Shown here piece by piece: positions 42,249 to 50,826 of a stretch of 64,000 bases of DNA. The stretch lies in the NCBI RefSeq assembly GCF_017826695.1, contig NZ_JAFFZW010000009.1:124001-188000 (forward strand), in the 5' to 3' direction. The position numbers and the translations under genes were made by a program. How positions within the stretch are numbered: the stretch's first letter is position 1; each line of letters begins with the position of its first letter. Under the pieces are notes generated by a model. It saw only the letters and a list, made by a program, of their open reading frames with translations, searched no databases and was not told where the DNA came from. Source of the stretch: Pseudomonas alliivorans (GTDB lineage: Bacteria > Pseudomonadota > Gammaproteobacteria > Pseudomonadales > Pseudomonadaceae).

Positions 42249-44537
42249 ATGAACAACTGTTCGATAGCGCGCTCCCGTCGATTTCCGGTCACGCGTCTTG
42301 CGCTGCTCGTCTCTCTGAATTCAGTGTGCCTGTTCAGCCCGCCCAGCCAGGCCGATGAAATCCCTGCGGCACCCGCTGACGAAGCGGCAACGACGCTAGG
42401 CACGGTGTCGGTCATCGGGCAGGGCGAGACGCGGCAGGTGCAGCGTGTCACGCAGAAAGATGTCGAGGCCTATTCCGCCGGCACAAGCCCGTTGAAAGTC
42501 CTGCAGCGTCTGCCTGGGGTCAATTTCCAGTCCGGCGATCCGCTGGGGCGTGAAGAAGGCAGTCAGCGCATCAGCCTGCGCGGATTCGACATGCACCACC
42601 TGGGCTACACGCTGGACGGCGTCACGCTGGGCAACATGAGCTTCGGCAATTTCAACGGCCTGAGCATCACCCGGGCGATCATTGCCGAGAACATCAAGGG
42701 CAGCGAAGTGGCACCGGGCATCGGATCGTTGGGCACCGCATCGAACAGTGATCTGGGCGGCACCATCCAGTTCACCACGTCCGATCCGGACAAGGAGTTC
42801 GGCGCGCGCCTGTCGCAAACGCTGGGCAGCTACGACACCCGCCGCGAATTCATTCGCGTGGACACCGGCGAGTACAACGGCCTGTCGGCCTATGTGTCGG
42901 GCGAAAAATATGACGCAGATGCCTGGAAAGGCCATAACAATCCGCAGCAGTCGGACGCGGTGAACGCCAAGGTCAATTACAACTTTGGCGACAACCGCAT
43001 CAGTTTCTTTCACAGCACCTCATCCCACGATGAGGCCAACCTGCCTTCGTTGTCGCAGAGCATCATTCAGCGGCTGGGGTACAACTGGAGCTATTACACG
43101 CCGGACTGGACTCGCGCGGTCAATGCCGCCAACGGTATTTACACAGGCGGCGTGACCAGCGCGTCGGATGCCACTTACAACGCCAGCAGCCTGCGCGATG
43201 ACGAACTGGACATTCTCAATGGCAACTTCTCCCTCACCGACGATCTGGTGCTGGATGCCACGGTCTATCACCATCACGACTCCGGGCGGGGCAACTCGTA
43301 TTACCCTTTCATCTTCACCAGCGGCTCGACGACGGTGCCCAGTAACTCGATCCGCAGCACGGTGTATGGCATCGACCGTACCGGCTTCCAGACGTCGCTC
43401 ACCTATTACCTGGGCCAACATGAAATCCAGGGCGGCTTCTGGATTCAGTCGAACAAGAACGACATCGCCCGCTACCTGTTCGATACCACCAACGCAACGC
43501 CGCAGAACCACATCGTCAAAACCAACGGCCTGCCATTGGCGGCCACCGTACTGGATCAGGATTACAACGACCTGACCCGACAGTTTTACCTGCGCGACAC
43601 CTACACCCTGCTCGATGACCGATTGAAGCTCGAGTTCGGCGCCAAGAACACCGTGACCACGTCCACCGCCAGAGGCAAGGGCGGTGGTTACGCCAGCGGT
43701 TCGCTGGAAGCGCGGGATCGATTCCTGCCGCAAGCCGGTGCGACGTACAAGCTCGACGACGAGGACGAAGTCTTCACGTCCTACTCTGAGAATATGGCCG
43801 CATTCCCCAGCGGCGGCTACAGCCCGTTCTTCACCACGCAGGCCGCCGTCGATGCGCAAAACGGTTTCAAGGACCTCAAACCGGAAACCTCAAAAACCGT
43901 TGAACTGGGCGTGCGGCGCAGCACTGCGCTGTATTCGGCCTCGGCGGCGATCTACAGCACAAAATTCGATAACCGTCTGGTGGCCATCACCAATTGCACC
44001 GGCATTGTGATCTGCCAGAACGGCGTCGCCAATGTCGGCTCCGTGACCAGCCGGGGCATGGAATTGTCATTCGGCCTGACGCCCGATGAGCACTGGCGCT
44101 GGTCCAACTCCCTGTCCTACAACCACAGCACTTACGATGACGACTACGTCAGCGCAGGCAATACGGTAGCGGTGAAGGGCAAGACGGTCGTCGACACGCC
44201 AAAGCTGATGTACGCCAGCAACCTGGACTGGAACTGGGAGCACTGGAACGCAGGCCTGCAGGGTAACTACCTCAGCAAGCGCTATTACACCTACACCAAC
44301 GACTCGAGCGTCAGCGGCTACTGGGTGGCGAACGCCAATCTGGGGTATGACTTCGGCAAACTGGGCGCGGTGAAAGACACGAACCTGTCGCTGAACGTGG
44401 TCAACCTGTTCGACAAACGCTACATCTCCACCCTTAACACCGACGCCAGCGCAGCCACCGATCCGTTGGGCAACCTGCAGATTCTGCAGGTCGGTACGCC
44501 GCGCAGTGCGTTCGTGACATTGGGCGTGAAGCTCTGA
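42249..44537 (+). CDS. TonB-dependent outer-membrane receptor
   Basis: 762 residues. A signal peptide (about residues 1-35, ending SQADE) leads a plug domain from TLGTVSVIGQGETRQVQRV; the plug core is SPLKVLQRLPGVNFQSGDPLGREEGSQRISLRGF. A 22-stranded barrel follows and ends ILQVGTPRSAFVTLGVKL, lacking the usual final Phe. The TonB box is probably in TTLGTVSVIG. It has no siderophore-type signalling extension. Because it is followed by a sugar-type regulator, Ugp-like transporter, phosphodiesterase and phosphatase, it probably imports an organic phosphate ester rather than iron. AGGAAAAACGTC precedes the ATG. Confidence 0.92.
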   Translation: MNNCSIARSRRFPVTRLALLVSLNSVCLFSPPSQADEIPAAPADEAATTLGTVSVIGQGETRQVQRVTQKDVEAYSAGTSPLKVLQRLPGVNFQSGDPLGREEGSQRISLRGFDMHHLGYTLDGVTLGNMSFGNFNGLSITRAIIAENIKGSEVAPGIGSLGTASNSDLGGTIQFTTSDPDKEFGARLSQTLGSYDTRREFIRVDTGEYNGLSAYVSGEKYDADAWKGHNNPQQSDAVNAKVNYNFGDNRISFFHSTSSHDEANLPSLSQSIIQRLGYNWSYYTPDWTRAVNAANGIYTGGVTSASDATYNASSLRDDELDILNGNFSLTDDLVLDATVYHHHDSGRGNSYYPFIFTSGSTTVPSNSIRSTVYGIDRTGFQTSLTYYLGQHEIQGGFWIQSNKNDIARYLFDTTNATPQNHIVKTNGLPLAATVLDQDYNDLTRQFYLRDTYTLLDDRLKLEFGAKNTVTTSTARGKGGGYASGSLEARDRFLPQAGATYKLDDEDEVFTSYSENMAAFPSGGYSPFFTTQAAVDAQNGFKDLKPETSKTVELGVRRSTALYSASAAIYSTKFDNRLVAITNCTGIVICQNGVANVGSVTSRGMELSFGLTPDEHWRWSNSLSYNHSTYDDDYVSAGNTVAVKGKTVVDTPKLMYASNLDWNWEHWNAGLQGNYLSKRYYTYTNDSSVSGYWVANANLGYDFGKLGAVKDTNLSLNVVNLFDKRYISTLNTDASAATDPLGNLQILQVGTPRSAFVTLGVKL

Positions 44538-44548
44538 GGCGGCCGCCT

Positions 44549-45679
44549 TCAGACGAAAAAACGTTCCTTGAGAGGCACCAGCGCTGCGCCGATGGCTGCG
44601 GCATCACCATTGGCTTCGCTGAGCAGCAACTGCGGACGCGGTGGCGGTGCCTGATAACGATGCGTACCCCAGAAGGTGGTCGACGCGATCAGACGCCGTC
44701 CCAGCGCAGGCGGCAACTGCCCGCCGAACACCACGGCCTGAGGATCGAACATGCCCGCCAGCGCATTGACCAGACGGTCCAGCGTCGGCTGGGTGCGTTT
44801 GATCCAGGTTTCGACACCCGGCCAGTCAGGATCGAAGCGTGCGCGCAGGTCCTCGACAGAGTCCACTTCAATGCCATTTGTGTGCAGTTCCTCGACCAGA
44901 TAACGCAACGCCGGTCGATTGGCCGCTTCCTCATCGGTGTAGAGCGTGATCTCGCCCGCGTTGCCATGACTGCCGAAGTAAGGCTTGCCGTTGATGACCA
45001 CGCCAGCGCCGAAACCGTAATTGAACGACAGGTAAATGAAGTTGCTGGCCCAGGCCCCTGCGCCCACCAGGCTCTCGCCAATGGCGGCCGTGGTCGCGTT
45101 GTTTTCGAGCCAGACTGGCATCTTGAACCACTCTTCCAGCACGGGCTGCAGATCCATCAACGACCAGTCGCGCAAAGGCTCTGGCGCATTGACCTGACGG
45201 TTTTCGAGAAAGAAGCCAGCGATGGCGAAGCCCATGCCCACCACCCGCTCGGGCTTGATGCCGTTGCGCTGCAGGACCCGTTCAATGGTCTTTTGCAGCG
45301 TATCCAGCGTGCTGTTACGGCTCAAAGGCGGCGTACGCAGGATTACCTGCTCCAGCACATTGCAGCCCAGATCGGCCACGCAGACCACCGCAGATCCGGT
45401 GTTGATCGAAACGCCGATGGAATAGACCGCCTCGTTGACCAGTTCGATGCGCGGGCTGGGCTGACCACGGCCGTTCCTGACCCGCTCGCCACTGCGCAGC
45501 AACCCACGACCGATCAATTCCTCGATCAGTCGGTGTACGGATTGCTGCGCCAGATCCATCTCTGCCGAAACGGAGGCGCGAGTGATCGAGCCCCGACGAC
45601 GAAGGATATCCAGCAGTTTGCGTTCATTGAGGCTCAGCGAAGGGGATGTATCAGGTGGAGTATCGAGATCAAAGGGCAT
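44549..45679 (-). CDS. ROK family transcriptional regulator (NagC/Mlc/XylR type)
   Basis: 376 residues if translation starts at MPFDLDT (45679); an upstream ATG at 45763 would add 28 unlikely residues, and neither start has a clear ribosome-binding site. A winged HTH occupies about residues 15-75 (ERKLLDILRRRGSITRASVSAEMDLAQQSVHRLIEELIGRGLL). The ROK domain has VVGMGFAIAGFF, ENNATTAAIGESLVGAG and FGAGVVINGKPYFGSHGNAGEI. The canonical zinc cysteine cluster CxCGxxGC is absent (the region reads GNAGEITLYTDEE). It is convergent with the receptor gene (11-base gap) and divergent from the transporter genes. It probably represses them until a ligand binds. Confidence 0.9.
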   Translation of the reverse strand: MPFDLDTPPDTSPSLSLNERKLLDILRRRGSITRASVSAEMDLAQQSVHRLIEELIGRGLLRSGERVRNGRGQPSPRIELVNEAVYSIGVSINTGSAVVCVADLGCNVLEQVILRTPPLSRNSTLDTLQKTIERVLQRNGIKPERVVGMGFAIAGFFLENRQVNAPEPLRDWSLMDLQPVLEEWFKMPVWLENNATTAAIGESLVGAGAWASNFIYLSFNYGFGAGVVINGKPYFGSHGNAGEITLYTDEEAANRPALRYLVEELHTNGIEVDSVEDLRARFDPDWPGVETWIKRTQPTLDRLVNALAGMFDPQAVVFGGQLPPALGRRLIASTTFWGTHRYQAPPPRPQLLLSEANGDAAAIGAALVPLKERFFV

Positions 45680-45782
45680 GGGTTCGACAGTCAGAGGGAT
45701 GATTAAAACAGTCCGTGTGTAGAGCAGTGTATCGCCCGCCGCAGAAACGAATACTTCAATCATGAAAATTTAATAATGGAGC

Positions 45783-45813
45783 TACAGGTAACAAGTACTA
45801 CACATTACCTGTA
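45783..45813. promoter_or_regulatory. Inverted repeat between the ROK and transporter genes, likely operator
   Basis: TACAGGTAA at 45783-45791 and its exact complement TTACCTGTA at 45805-45813 flank 13 bases containing AGTACT. The site lies 34 bases before the binding-protein gene and 104 bases before the ROK start. Nine-base perfect arms in a divergent gap are rare by chance. Confidence 0.7.
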
Positions 45814-45846
45814 TTAGATAGCTTCCAGTTCACGCGGAGTGCTTTC

Positions 45847-47157
45847 ATGCTTTCCATAAGTCACACGCTATGGGCGCTGACACTGGTGGCCATTGCCGGC
45901 CAGGCCAGCGCCACAGAGTTCTGGTATAGCCATAGCGGCCCGACAGCCTCGGCCATTGCGGACCTGTGCAGGCAGTTCAATGCCGAACGTGATGAACAGG
46001 ATCGCTTGCACTGCATCCGTCAGGGCACCTATGAACAGACCCTGCAGAAGACCGTAGCCGCTTACAGGGCTGGTATCAGTCCGGTGCTGGTCGAGATCTA
46101 CGACGTCGCCACCCCTGACATGCTGCTCGGGGACGCCACTGTGCCTGTCGAAACCTTGATGGCCCGGCAGCAGCGAGCCTACTCGGCCGACACCTTTCTG
46201 CCTGCGCTCAAACGCTATTACTCCGATGAGCATGGCGTGCTGGCAGCCCAGCCGTTCGCCGCTTCGACCGCCGTGCTCTATGTCCACCGCGACGCACTGG
46301 CGGCCGCGGGAATCAACGAGACACCGACCACCTGGGCCGCCTTCTCCACAGCATTGCGGGCGCTCAAGAACAATCATCACGACTGCCCCATGGCCACTGA
46401 CTTTTCGCCGTGGATCTGGCTGGAGCAGACCAGTGCGGCGCAGGGTTCCGCCATCGCGGTCAGGTCCGATGGCGTGGACAGATATCGATTCGATCAAGGC
46501 ACGCACTTGCAGCTGATGAACGATCTGGCGCAATGGACCCGTGAAGGCCTGGTGCGGCATCAGGAGTCGACCCGCAGCGGTCAGCAGGCACTGGCGTTTG
46601 CCAGCGATGAATGCGCGATGCTGCTGGACTCCACAGGCTCATGGAACACGGTACGCAGCACACTCAAGCCCGATATCGACGTAACCCTGCTGCCCATCTA
46701 CGCCAACACCCAACGGCAGTCCAACCTGCCGGGCGGCTCTTCGCTGTGGGTCATGCAGGGGCATTCCACCCATGAGTACGACGTCGCGTCGGAGTTTCTC
46801 GCGTTCGTGCTACGCCCCGATAATCAGCGTGCATTCAGTTCCCGCACGGGCTATCTGCCGGTGACTCAAGCCACAGCCAGAGCGGTTCGAGCCGACGAAC
46901 ACGCCGCGCTGGCGATCAAAGTCGGACTCTCGTCTCTCGATGACATCAACAGCCCGACGGGTAACCCGCTTCGCTGCGGCTTCATCACGCTGATGCGAGT
47001 GATCTGGCAGCAGGAGACCGGGAACGCGCTCGCGGGTCGACAAAGCATCGGGAGGGCCCTGAACCAGACCGCCCTGCGCGGCAACGAACTGCTAGGCCTG
47101 TTTCAACAGATGCATCAGCCACTGGTTCAGAATCAACAGAGCGAACGGCAGCCATGA
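45847..47157 (+). CDS. ugpB: Extracellular solute-binding protein, UgpB-like
   Basis: 436-residue periplasmic receptor. A signal peptide ends at GQASA-TEF. The mature protein has the UgpB order of motifs: FWYSHSGPTASAIADLCRQFNAE, GTYEQTLQKTVAAYRAG, an LAAQPFAASTAVLYVHRDAL segment, WIWLEQTSAAQG, and GGSSLWVMQGHS, which is nearly identical to E. coli UgpB (GGASLWVMQG). UgpB binds sn-glycerol 3-phosphate and glycerophosphocholine. I cannot tell by eye whether the phosphate-binding residues are all kept. Its stop overlaps the first permease start by four bases. Confidence 0.88.
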   Translation: MLSISHTLWALTLVAIAGQASATEFWYSHSGPTASAIADLCRQFNAERDEQDRLHCIRQGTYEQTLQKTVAAYRAGISPVLVEIYDVATPDMLLGDATVPVETLMARQQRAYSADTFLPALKRYYSDEHGVLAAQPFAASTAVLYVHRDALAAAGINETPTTWAAFSTALRALKNNHHDCPMATDFSPWIWLEQTSAAQGSAIAVRSDGVDRYRFDQGTHLQLMNDLAQWTREGLVRHQESTRSGQQALAFASDECAMLLDSTGSWNTVRSTLKPDIDVTLLPIYANTQRQSNLPGGSSLWVMQGHSTHEYDVASEFLAFVLRPDNQRAFSSRTGYLPVTQATARAVRADEHAALAIKVGLSSLDDINSPTGNPLRCGFITLMRVIWQQETGNALAGRQSIGRALNQTALRGNELLGLFQQMHQPLVQNQQSERQP

Positions 47158-48047
47158 AGGCCAGTGGCTATTTCCCGCAACCACGGGTGGCGCTGTTGTT
47201 CGCATTGCCGCAATTATTGGCGCTCGGTTTGTTTTTCTATTGGCCGGCACTTCAGGCCATCTGGTGGTCGTTCCACCTGGTATTGCCGTTTGGCGGGCAC
47301 GAGGTGTTCGTAGGCCTGAGCAATTACTGGCGCGTGCTGAGAGATCCGGGCGTGCTCGCCTCTCTCGGCTCGACCCTGATATTCAGCCTGTCGAGCGTCG
47401 CGCTCTCAATGCTCATCGCCCTGACACTGGCGCTGTGCCTCGAACTGAAACTGCGCGGCAACGCGGTGTTTCGCAACCTGCTGATCTGGCCTTACGCGGT
47501 GTCCGGCGCCACCATCGGCATCGTCTTTCATGTGCTGGCCAACCCGGTCATGGGGATTCTGGCCTGGCTCAACGCGGTGGTGCCCGGAACCTGGGCGCCT
47601 TACGCCAACCCGCTGCAAGGCATGCTGCTGTTGATCGTGGCGTATGCCTGGTGTCTGGTGCCGTTCAACTTCGTCATGCTGGTGGCGAGCCTGAAATCCG
47701 TTCCGGACGATTACCTCGCAGCGGCAGCGTTGGACGGCGCAGGCCCTTGGCGGCGCATGATCGACATGCAACTGCCGTTGATTGCACCCTATCTGCTGTT
47801 CGTCTTCATCATCGACCTGCTGGAAAGCCTCTCCAACAGCTTCGGACTGATCGACACCCTCACCCAGGGCGGCCCCGGCGACACGACCCAAGTGCTGGCC
47901 TACAAGATTTACACCGACGGCTTTCGCGGACTGGATCTGGCAGGTTCTTCAACGTTGTCAGTGCTCATGCTGTCGGCAGTCGTGCTGCTGAGCATCGCGC
48001 AATTCAAGCTCATGTCGCGACTCAAACGACGTGGGGTGAAGGCATGA
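47154..48047 (+). CDS. ugpA: ABC transporter permease, UgpA-like (MalF family)
   Basis: 297 residues with six membrane helices (about 15-35, 75-100, 108-130, 158-180, 205-225, 260-282). The EAA loop is DDYLAAAALDGAGPWRRMIDMQLPLIAPY near residues 184-212. The order binding protein, UgpA-type, UgpE-type, UgpC-type is that of the ugp operon. Its start overlaps the binding protein stop, and its stop overlaps the next permease start, so stoichiometry is probably kept by coupled translation. Confidence 0.9.
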   Translation: MKASGYFPQPRVALLFALPQLLALGLFFYWPALQAIWWSFHLVLPFGGHEVFVGLSNYWRVLRDPGVLASLGSTLIFSLSSVALSMLIALTLALCLELKLRGNAVFRNLLIWPYAVSGATIGIVFHVLANPVMGILAWLNAVVPGTWAPYANPLQGMLLLIVAYAWCLVPFNFVMLVASLKSVPDDYLAAAALDGAGPWRRMIDMQLPLIAPYLLFVFIIDLLESLSNSFGLIDTLTQGGPGDTTQVLAYKIYTDGFRGLDLAGSSTLSVLMLSAVVLLSIAQFKLMSRLKRRGVKA

Positions 48048-48937
48048 TCCAGCACAACCGACTGCTCAATATCGGCGCTTACCTGCTGCTGACCCTGGGG
48101 CTGATTTTCGCGCTGGGCCCGCTCTATATCGCGGTCTGCTCGGCCACCGTGGACAATCCGCAACTGCTGGAACATGGCCTGGCAGTGGTCCCGGGCAATC
48201 AGCTGCTGGTGAACCTGCAGAAGGTTACTCAGCGTCTCGACCTGTTGCGCCTGTTGGGCAACAGCCTGATGGTTGCAATCATGGTGGTCATCGGCAAGCT
48301 CGCGCTCTCGGCGCTGACGGCTTTTGCGGTGGTGTACTTTCGCAGTCGCTACACCACCTGGATTTTCTTCGCGGTGCTGGGCGCGCTGTTGTTGCCGCTG
48401 GAGGTGCGCATCATCCCGACCTATGCCGTGGCGAGCGACCTGCTCGGCCCGCTGCGTGCGTTACTGCGCTGGCTGGGCATCGAGCGTGTGCCGGTGCCGA
48501 CCCTCAATCTGCTCGACAGTTATACCGGCCTTGCCCTGCCACTGATTGCCTCGGCCACCGGCACGTTCCTGTTCAGACAGTTCTACCAGACGCTGCCCGC
48601 CGAACTGGTCGAAGCAGCGCGCATGGACGGTGCCGGGCCTTGGCGCTTCTTCATCGACATTCTGGTGCCGCTGTCGAAAACCAATTTCGCGGCGCTGGGC
48701 ACGCTGGTGTTCATCGGCGCCTGGAAAGACTACTTGTGGCCACTGGTTGCGACCAACCGTGAAGACATGCGCACGCTGGTGCTGGGCGTCGCCAGCTTTC
48801 TGCCCACCGATGCCAGCCAGCTTCCCGAATGGAACCTGCTGATGGCCGCCGCCGTTGTCAGCATGCTGCCCCCCATCCTCGTCATTGCGCTCATGCAGCG
48901 ATGGTTCGTCAAAGGCCTGATTGGAGTCGGCAAATGA
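48044..48937 (+). CDS. ugpE: ABC transporter permease, UgpE-like (MalG family)
   Basis: 297 residues from ATG 48044, overlapping the ugpA stop. An N-terminal helix (LLLTLGLIFALGPLYIAVCSATV) precedes five further helices. The EAA loop is PAELVEAARMDGAGPWRFFIDILVPLSKTNFAAL near residues 186-220, and WKDYLWPLVATN is the UgpE-like motif after it. The longer open frame that begins at 47240 is a frame coincidence. It heads into the ATPase gene with another four-base overlap. Confidence 0.9.
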   Translation: MIQHNRLLNIGAYLLLTLGLIFALGPLYIAVCSATVDNPQLLEHGLAVVPGNQLLVNLQKVTQRLDLLRLLGNSLMVAIMVVIGKLALSALTAFAVVYFRSRYTTWIFFAVLGALLLPLEVRIIPTYAVASDLLGPLRALLRWLGIERVPVPTLNLLDSYTGLALPLIASATGTFLFRQFYQTLPAELVEAARMDGAGPWRFFIDILVPLSKTNFAALGTLVFIGAWKDYLWPLVATNREDMRTLVLGVASFLPTDASQLPEWNLLMAAAVVSMLPPILVIALMQRWFVKGLIGVGK

Positions 48938-50052
48938 ACGCGCTTCTTCCTTTTACCGATTTCCCGGCTGCGCGTTCACCGCAGATAACCCTCAGGAATC
49001 TGCACAAGACACAGAGCTCGGGGCCACTTTTTCAAAGTCTGGATCTGGTGTTCAAGGCCGGTGAGCTGAACGTGATTCTGGGGCCGTCAGGCTGCGGAAA
49101 ATCTACCCTGTTGCGCATGATCGCCGGGCTGGAGGACGTCACTCAGGGGCAGATTCTGATGGGCGAGCGTGACGTCACAAAGCTGCCGCCCAAGGAGCGC
49201 GGCTGCGCCATGGTGTTCCAGAACTATGCGCTCTACCCGCACATGAGCGTTGCCGACAATATTGGCTATCCGCTCAAGATGGAAGGCATCGCCTACAAAC
49301 AGCGCGTGCTGCAAATCAAGGAGTGCGCCACCTCGCTGGGGCTGGAAACGCTTCTGGAGCGCAAGCCGGGCGAGCTGTCCGGAGGTCAGCGCCAGCGTGT
49401 CGCCATAGGGCGGGCGTTGATCCGCAAACCACCCGTGCTGCTGTTCGACGAACCGCTATGCAATCTGGACAGCGCGCTGCGCCATGAAATGCGTCTGCTG
49501 ATCCGTCGCCTGCATCAACAGACCGGTGCAACGATTCTGTACGTCACCCACGATCAGACCGAGGCCATGACGCTTGCCGAGCACGTCGTGATCCTCAATC
49601 AGGGTCGCGTCGAACAGATCGGCACGCCGAGCGACATTTATGACCGGCCTGCCAGCACATTCGTCGCGGGTTTTATCGGCACACCGCCCATGAACCTGCT
49701 GCCGGTATATTGCCTGGAAGACAAGATCCTGACGCTGGCCGACGGTCAACGGCTCCCCCTCAAAGTGCATCTGTCTGGCAACAGCCCGGGCAAATGGCTC
49801 ATGGGGTTGAGGCCCGAAGCGTTCAGCCTCAGCCAGGAAGGTGTCCGCGCTGTGGTGGAGTCCTCGGAAAATCTCGGCAGCCACAGCCTGCTCTACTGCC
49901 AGCTGGCCGGCATCCGTTGCGTTGTCAACCTTGCCGGCCGCCATCTGCTCGCCCCCGGCACTCAGGTCCGGCTGGCCCTCGGCCAACCGGCACTGCTGTT
50001 CGACCCCGAAAGCGGCCGCCATCAGCCCGCTTCTTTCTCCAACCCTGTGTAA
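48934..50052 (+). CDS. ugpC: ABC transporter ATP-binding protein, UgpC/MalK type
   Basis: 372 residues from ATG 48934. Walker A is GPSGCGKSTLLRM, the Q-loop is MVFQNYALYPHMSVADNI, the signature LSGGQRQRVAIGRAL, Walker B VLLFDEPLCNLDSAL, and the H-loop YVTHDQTEAM. From about residue 240 there is a MalK-like regulatory tail with GTPSDIYDRPASTFVAGFIGTPPMNLLP and MGLRPEAFSLS. Walker B reads CNLD in place of the usual SNLD. It powers the transporter encoded just upstream; the phosphodiesterase gene follows within 12 bases. Confidence 0.92.
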   Translation: MNALLPFTDFPAARSPQITLRNLHKTQSSGPLFQSLDLVFKAGELNVILGPSGCGKSTLLRMIAGLEDVTQGQILMGERDVTKLPPKERGCAMVFQNYALYPHMSVADNIGYPLKMEGIAYKQRVLQIKECATSLGLETLLERKPGELSGGQRQRVAIGRALIRKPPVLLFDEPLCNLDSALRHEMRLLIRRLHQQTGATILYVTHDQTEAMTLAEHVVILNQGRVEQIGTPSDIYDRPASTFVAGFIGTPPMNLLPVYCLEDKILTLADGQRLPLKVHLSGNSPGKWLMGLRPEAFSLSQEGVRAVVESSENLGSHSLLYCQLAGIRCVVNLAGRHLLAPGTQVRLALGQPALLFDPESGRHQPASFSNPV

Positions 50053-50064
50053 GTGATCCCTGAC

Positions 50065-50826
50065 ATGTCCAACCGTGCTCCGCTCGTTCGCTCATCGCTG
50101 ATTGCCCATCGCGGCGCTAAAGCCTATGTACCGGAAAACACCCTGCTCGCCCTGGAAACCGCCGCGCAGCATGGTGCCAAATGGGTTGAAATCGACGTGA
50201 AGCTGACCCGCGACGGTCGGCCCATCGTCATCCACGACGACCTGCTGGACCGCACCACCAACGGAAAAGGCGCGGTCGTGCTGCACACCTTTGAAGACAT
50301 CCGCAAACTGGACGCCGGGAGCTGGTTCTCCCCCACATTCGCCGGTCTGCAGGTGCCGACCTTCGAAGAAGTGGTGGCCTGTGCCTTGCGTCTGAACCTC
50401 GGCTTGCAGGTCGAGCTCAAACCCACCATAGGCGACGATGTCGAAACCGCCGAGATCGTCATCCCAATCCTCAAGAGAATGTGGCCGGCCGGGTTGGGAG
50501 GCCTGTTTGTCTCGAGTTTCTCGGTACGTTCGCTTGTCCGCGCGCGCCAGTTATGGCCAGAAGTGCCACTGGCGATGGCGTCGCTGGTCGCCCCCGCCGA
50601 CCCGGCTGCGTTGCTGGCCGAATATGGCTGCCGGATTCTGCATGTGCTGGACGACATGCTCGACGACCACCACCTTGAACGCCTGCGCCACAGCGGGGTC
50701 GAGTTCGCCGTGGCGACCATCAACAACCCCTACAGAGCGCGTTACCTGCTGGCGCGGGGGGCACAATCGATTCTCAGTGACTACCCTGACCTGCTCGACA
50801 AGCCCGACGAAGAGGATCTGCAATGA
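50065..50826 (+). CDS. ugpQ: Glycerophosphodiester phosphodiesterase
   Basis: 253 residues from ATG 50065 (a GTG at 50053 is a weaker alternative). It hydrolyses glycerophosphodiesters to sn-glycerol 3-phosphate and an alcohol in the cytoplasm. The catalytic motif IAHRGAKAYVPENTLLALE has the two-histidine GDPD active site with H21-type and the metal ligands in KWVEIDVKLTRDG (Glu and Asp), followed by PIVIHDDLLDRTTNGKG. QVELKPT gives the third ligand. No signal peptide, so it acts after import, exactly as UgpQ does with UgpBAEC. The next gene starts in its stop codon. Confidence 0.93.
   Translation: MSNRAPLVRSSLIAHRGAKAYVPENTLLALETAAQHGAKWVEIDVKLTRDGRPIVIHDDLLDRTTNGKGAVVLHTFEDIRKLDAGSWFSPTFAGLQVPTFEEVVACALRLNLGLQVELKPTIGDDVETAEIVIPILKRMWPAGLGGLFVSSFSVRSLVRARQLWPEVPLAMASLVAPADPAALLAEYGCRILHVLDDMLDDHHLERLRHSGVEFAVATINNPYRARYLLARGAQSILSDYPDLLDKPDEEDLQ

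Noticed and set aside
47240..48937. 565-codon frame that could be read as a fused protein ahead of the second permease
   Set aside because: The first 268 codons are out of frame with the first permease; the true start is the ATG at 48044, which overlaps the previous stop.
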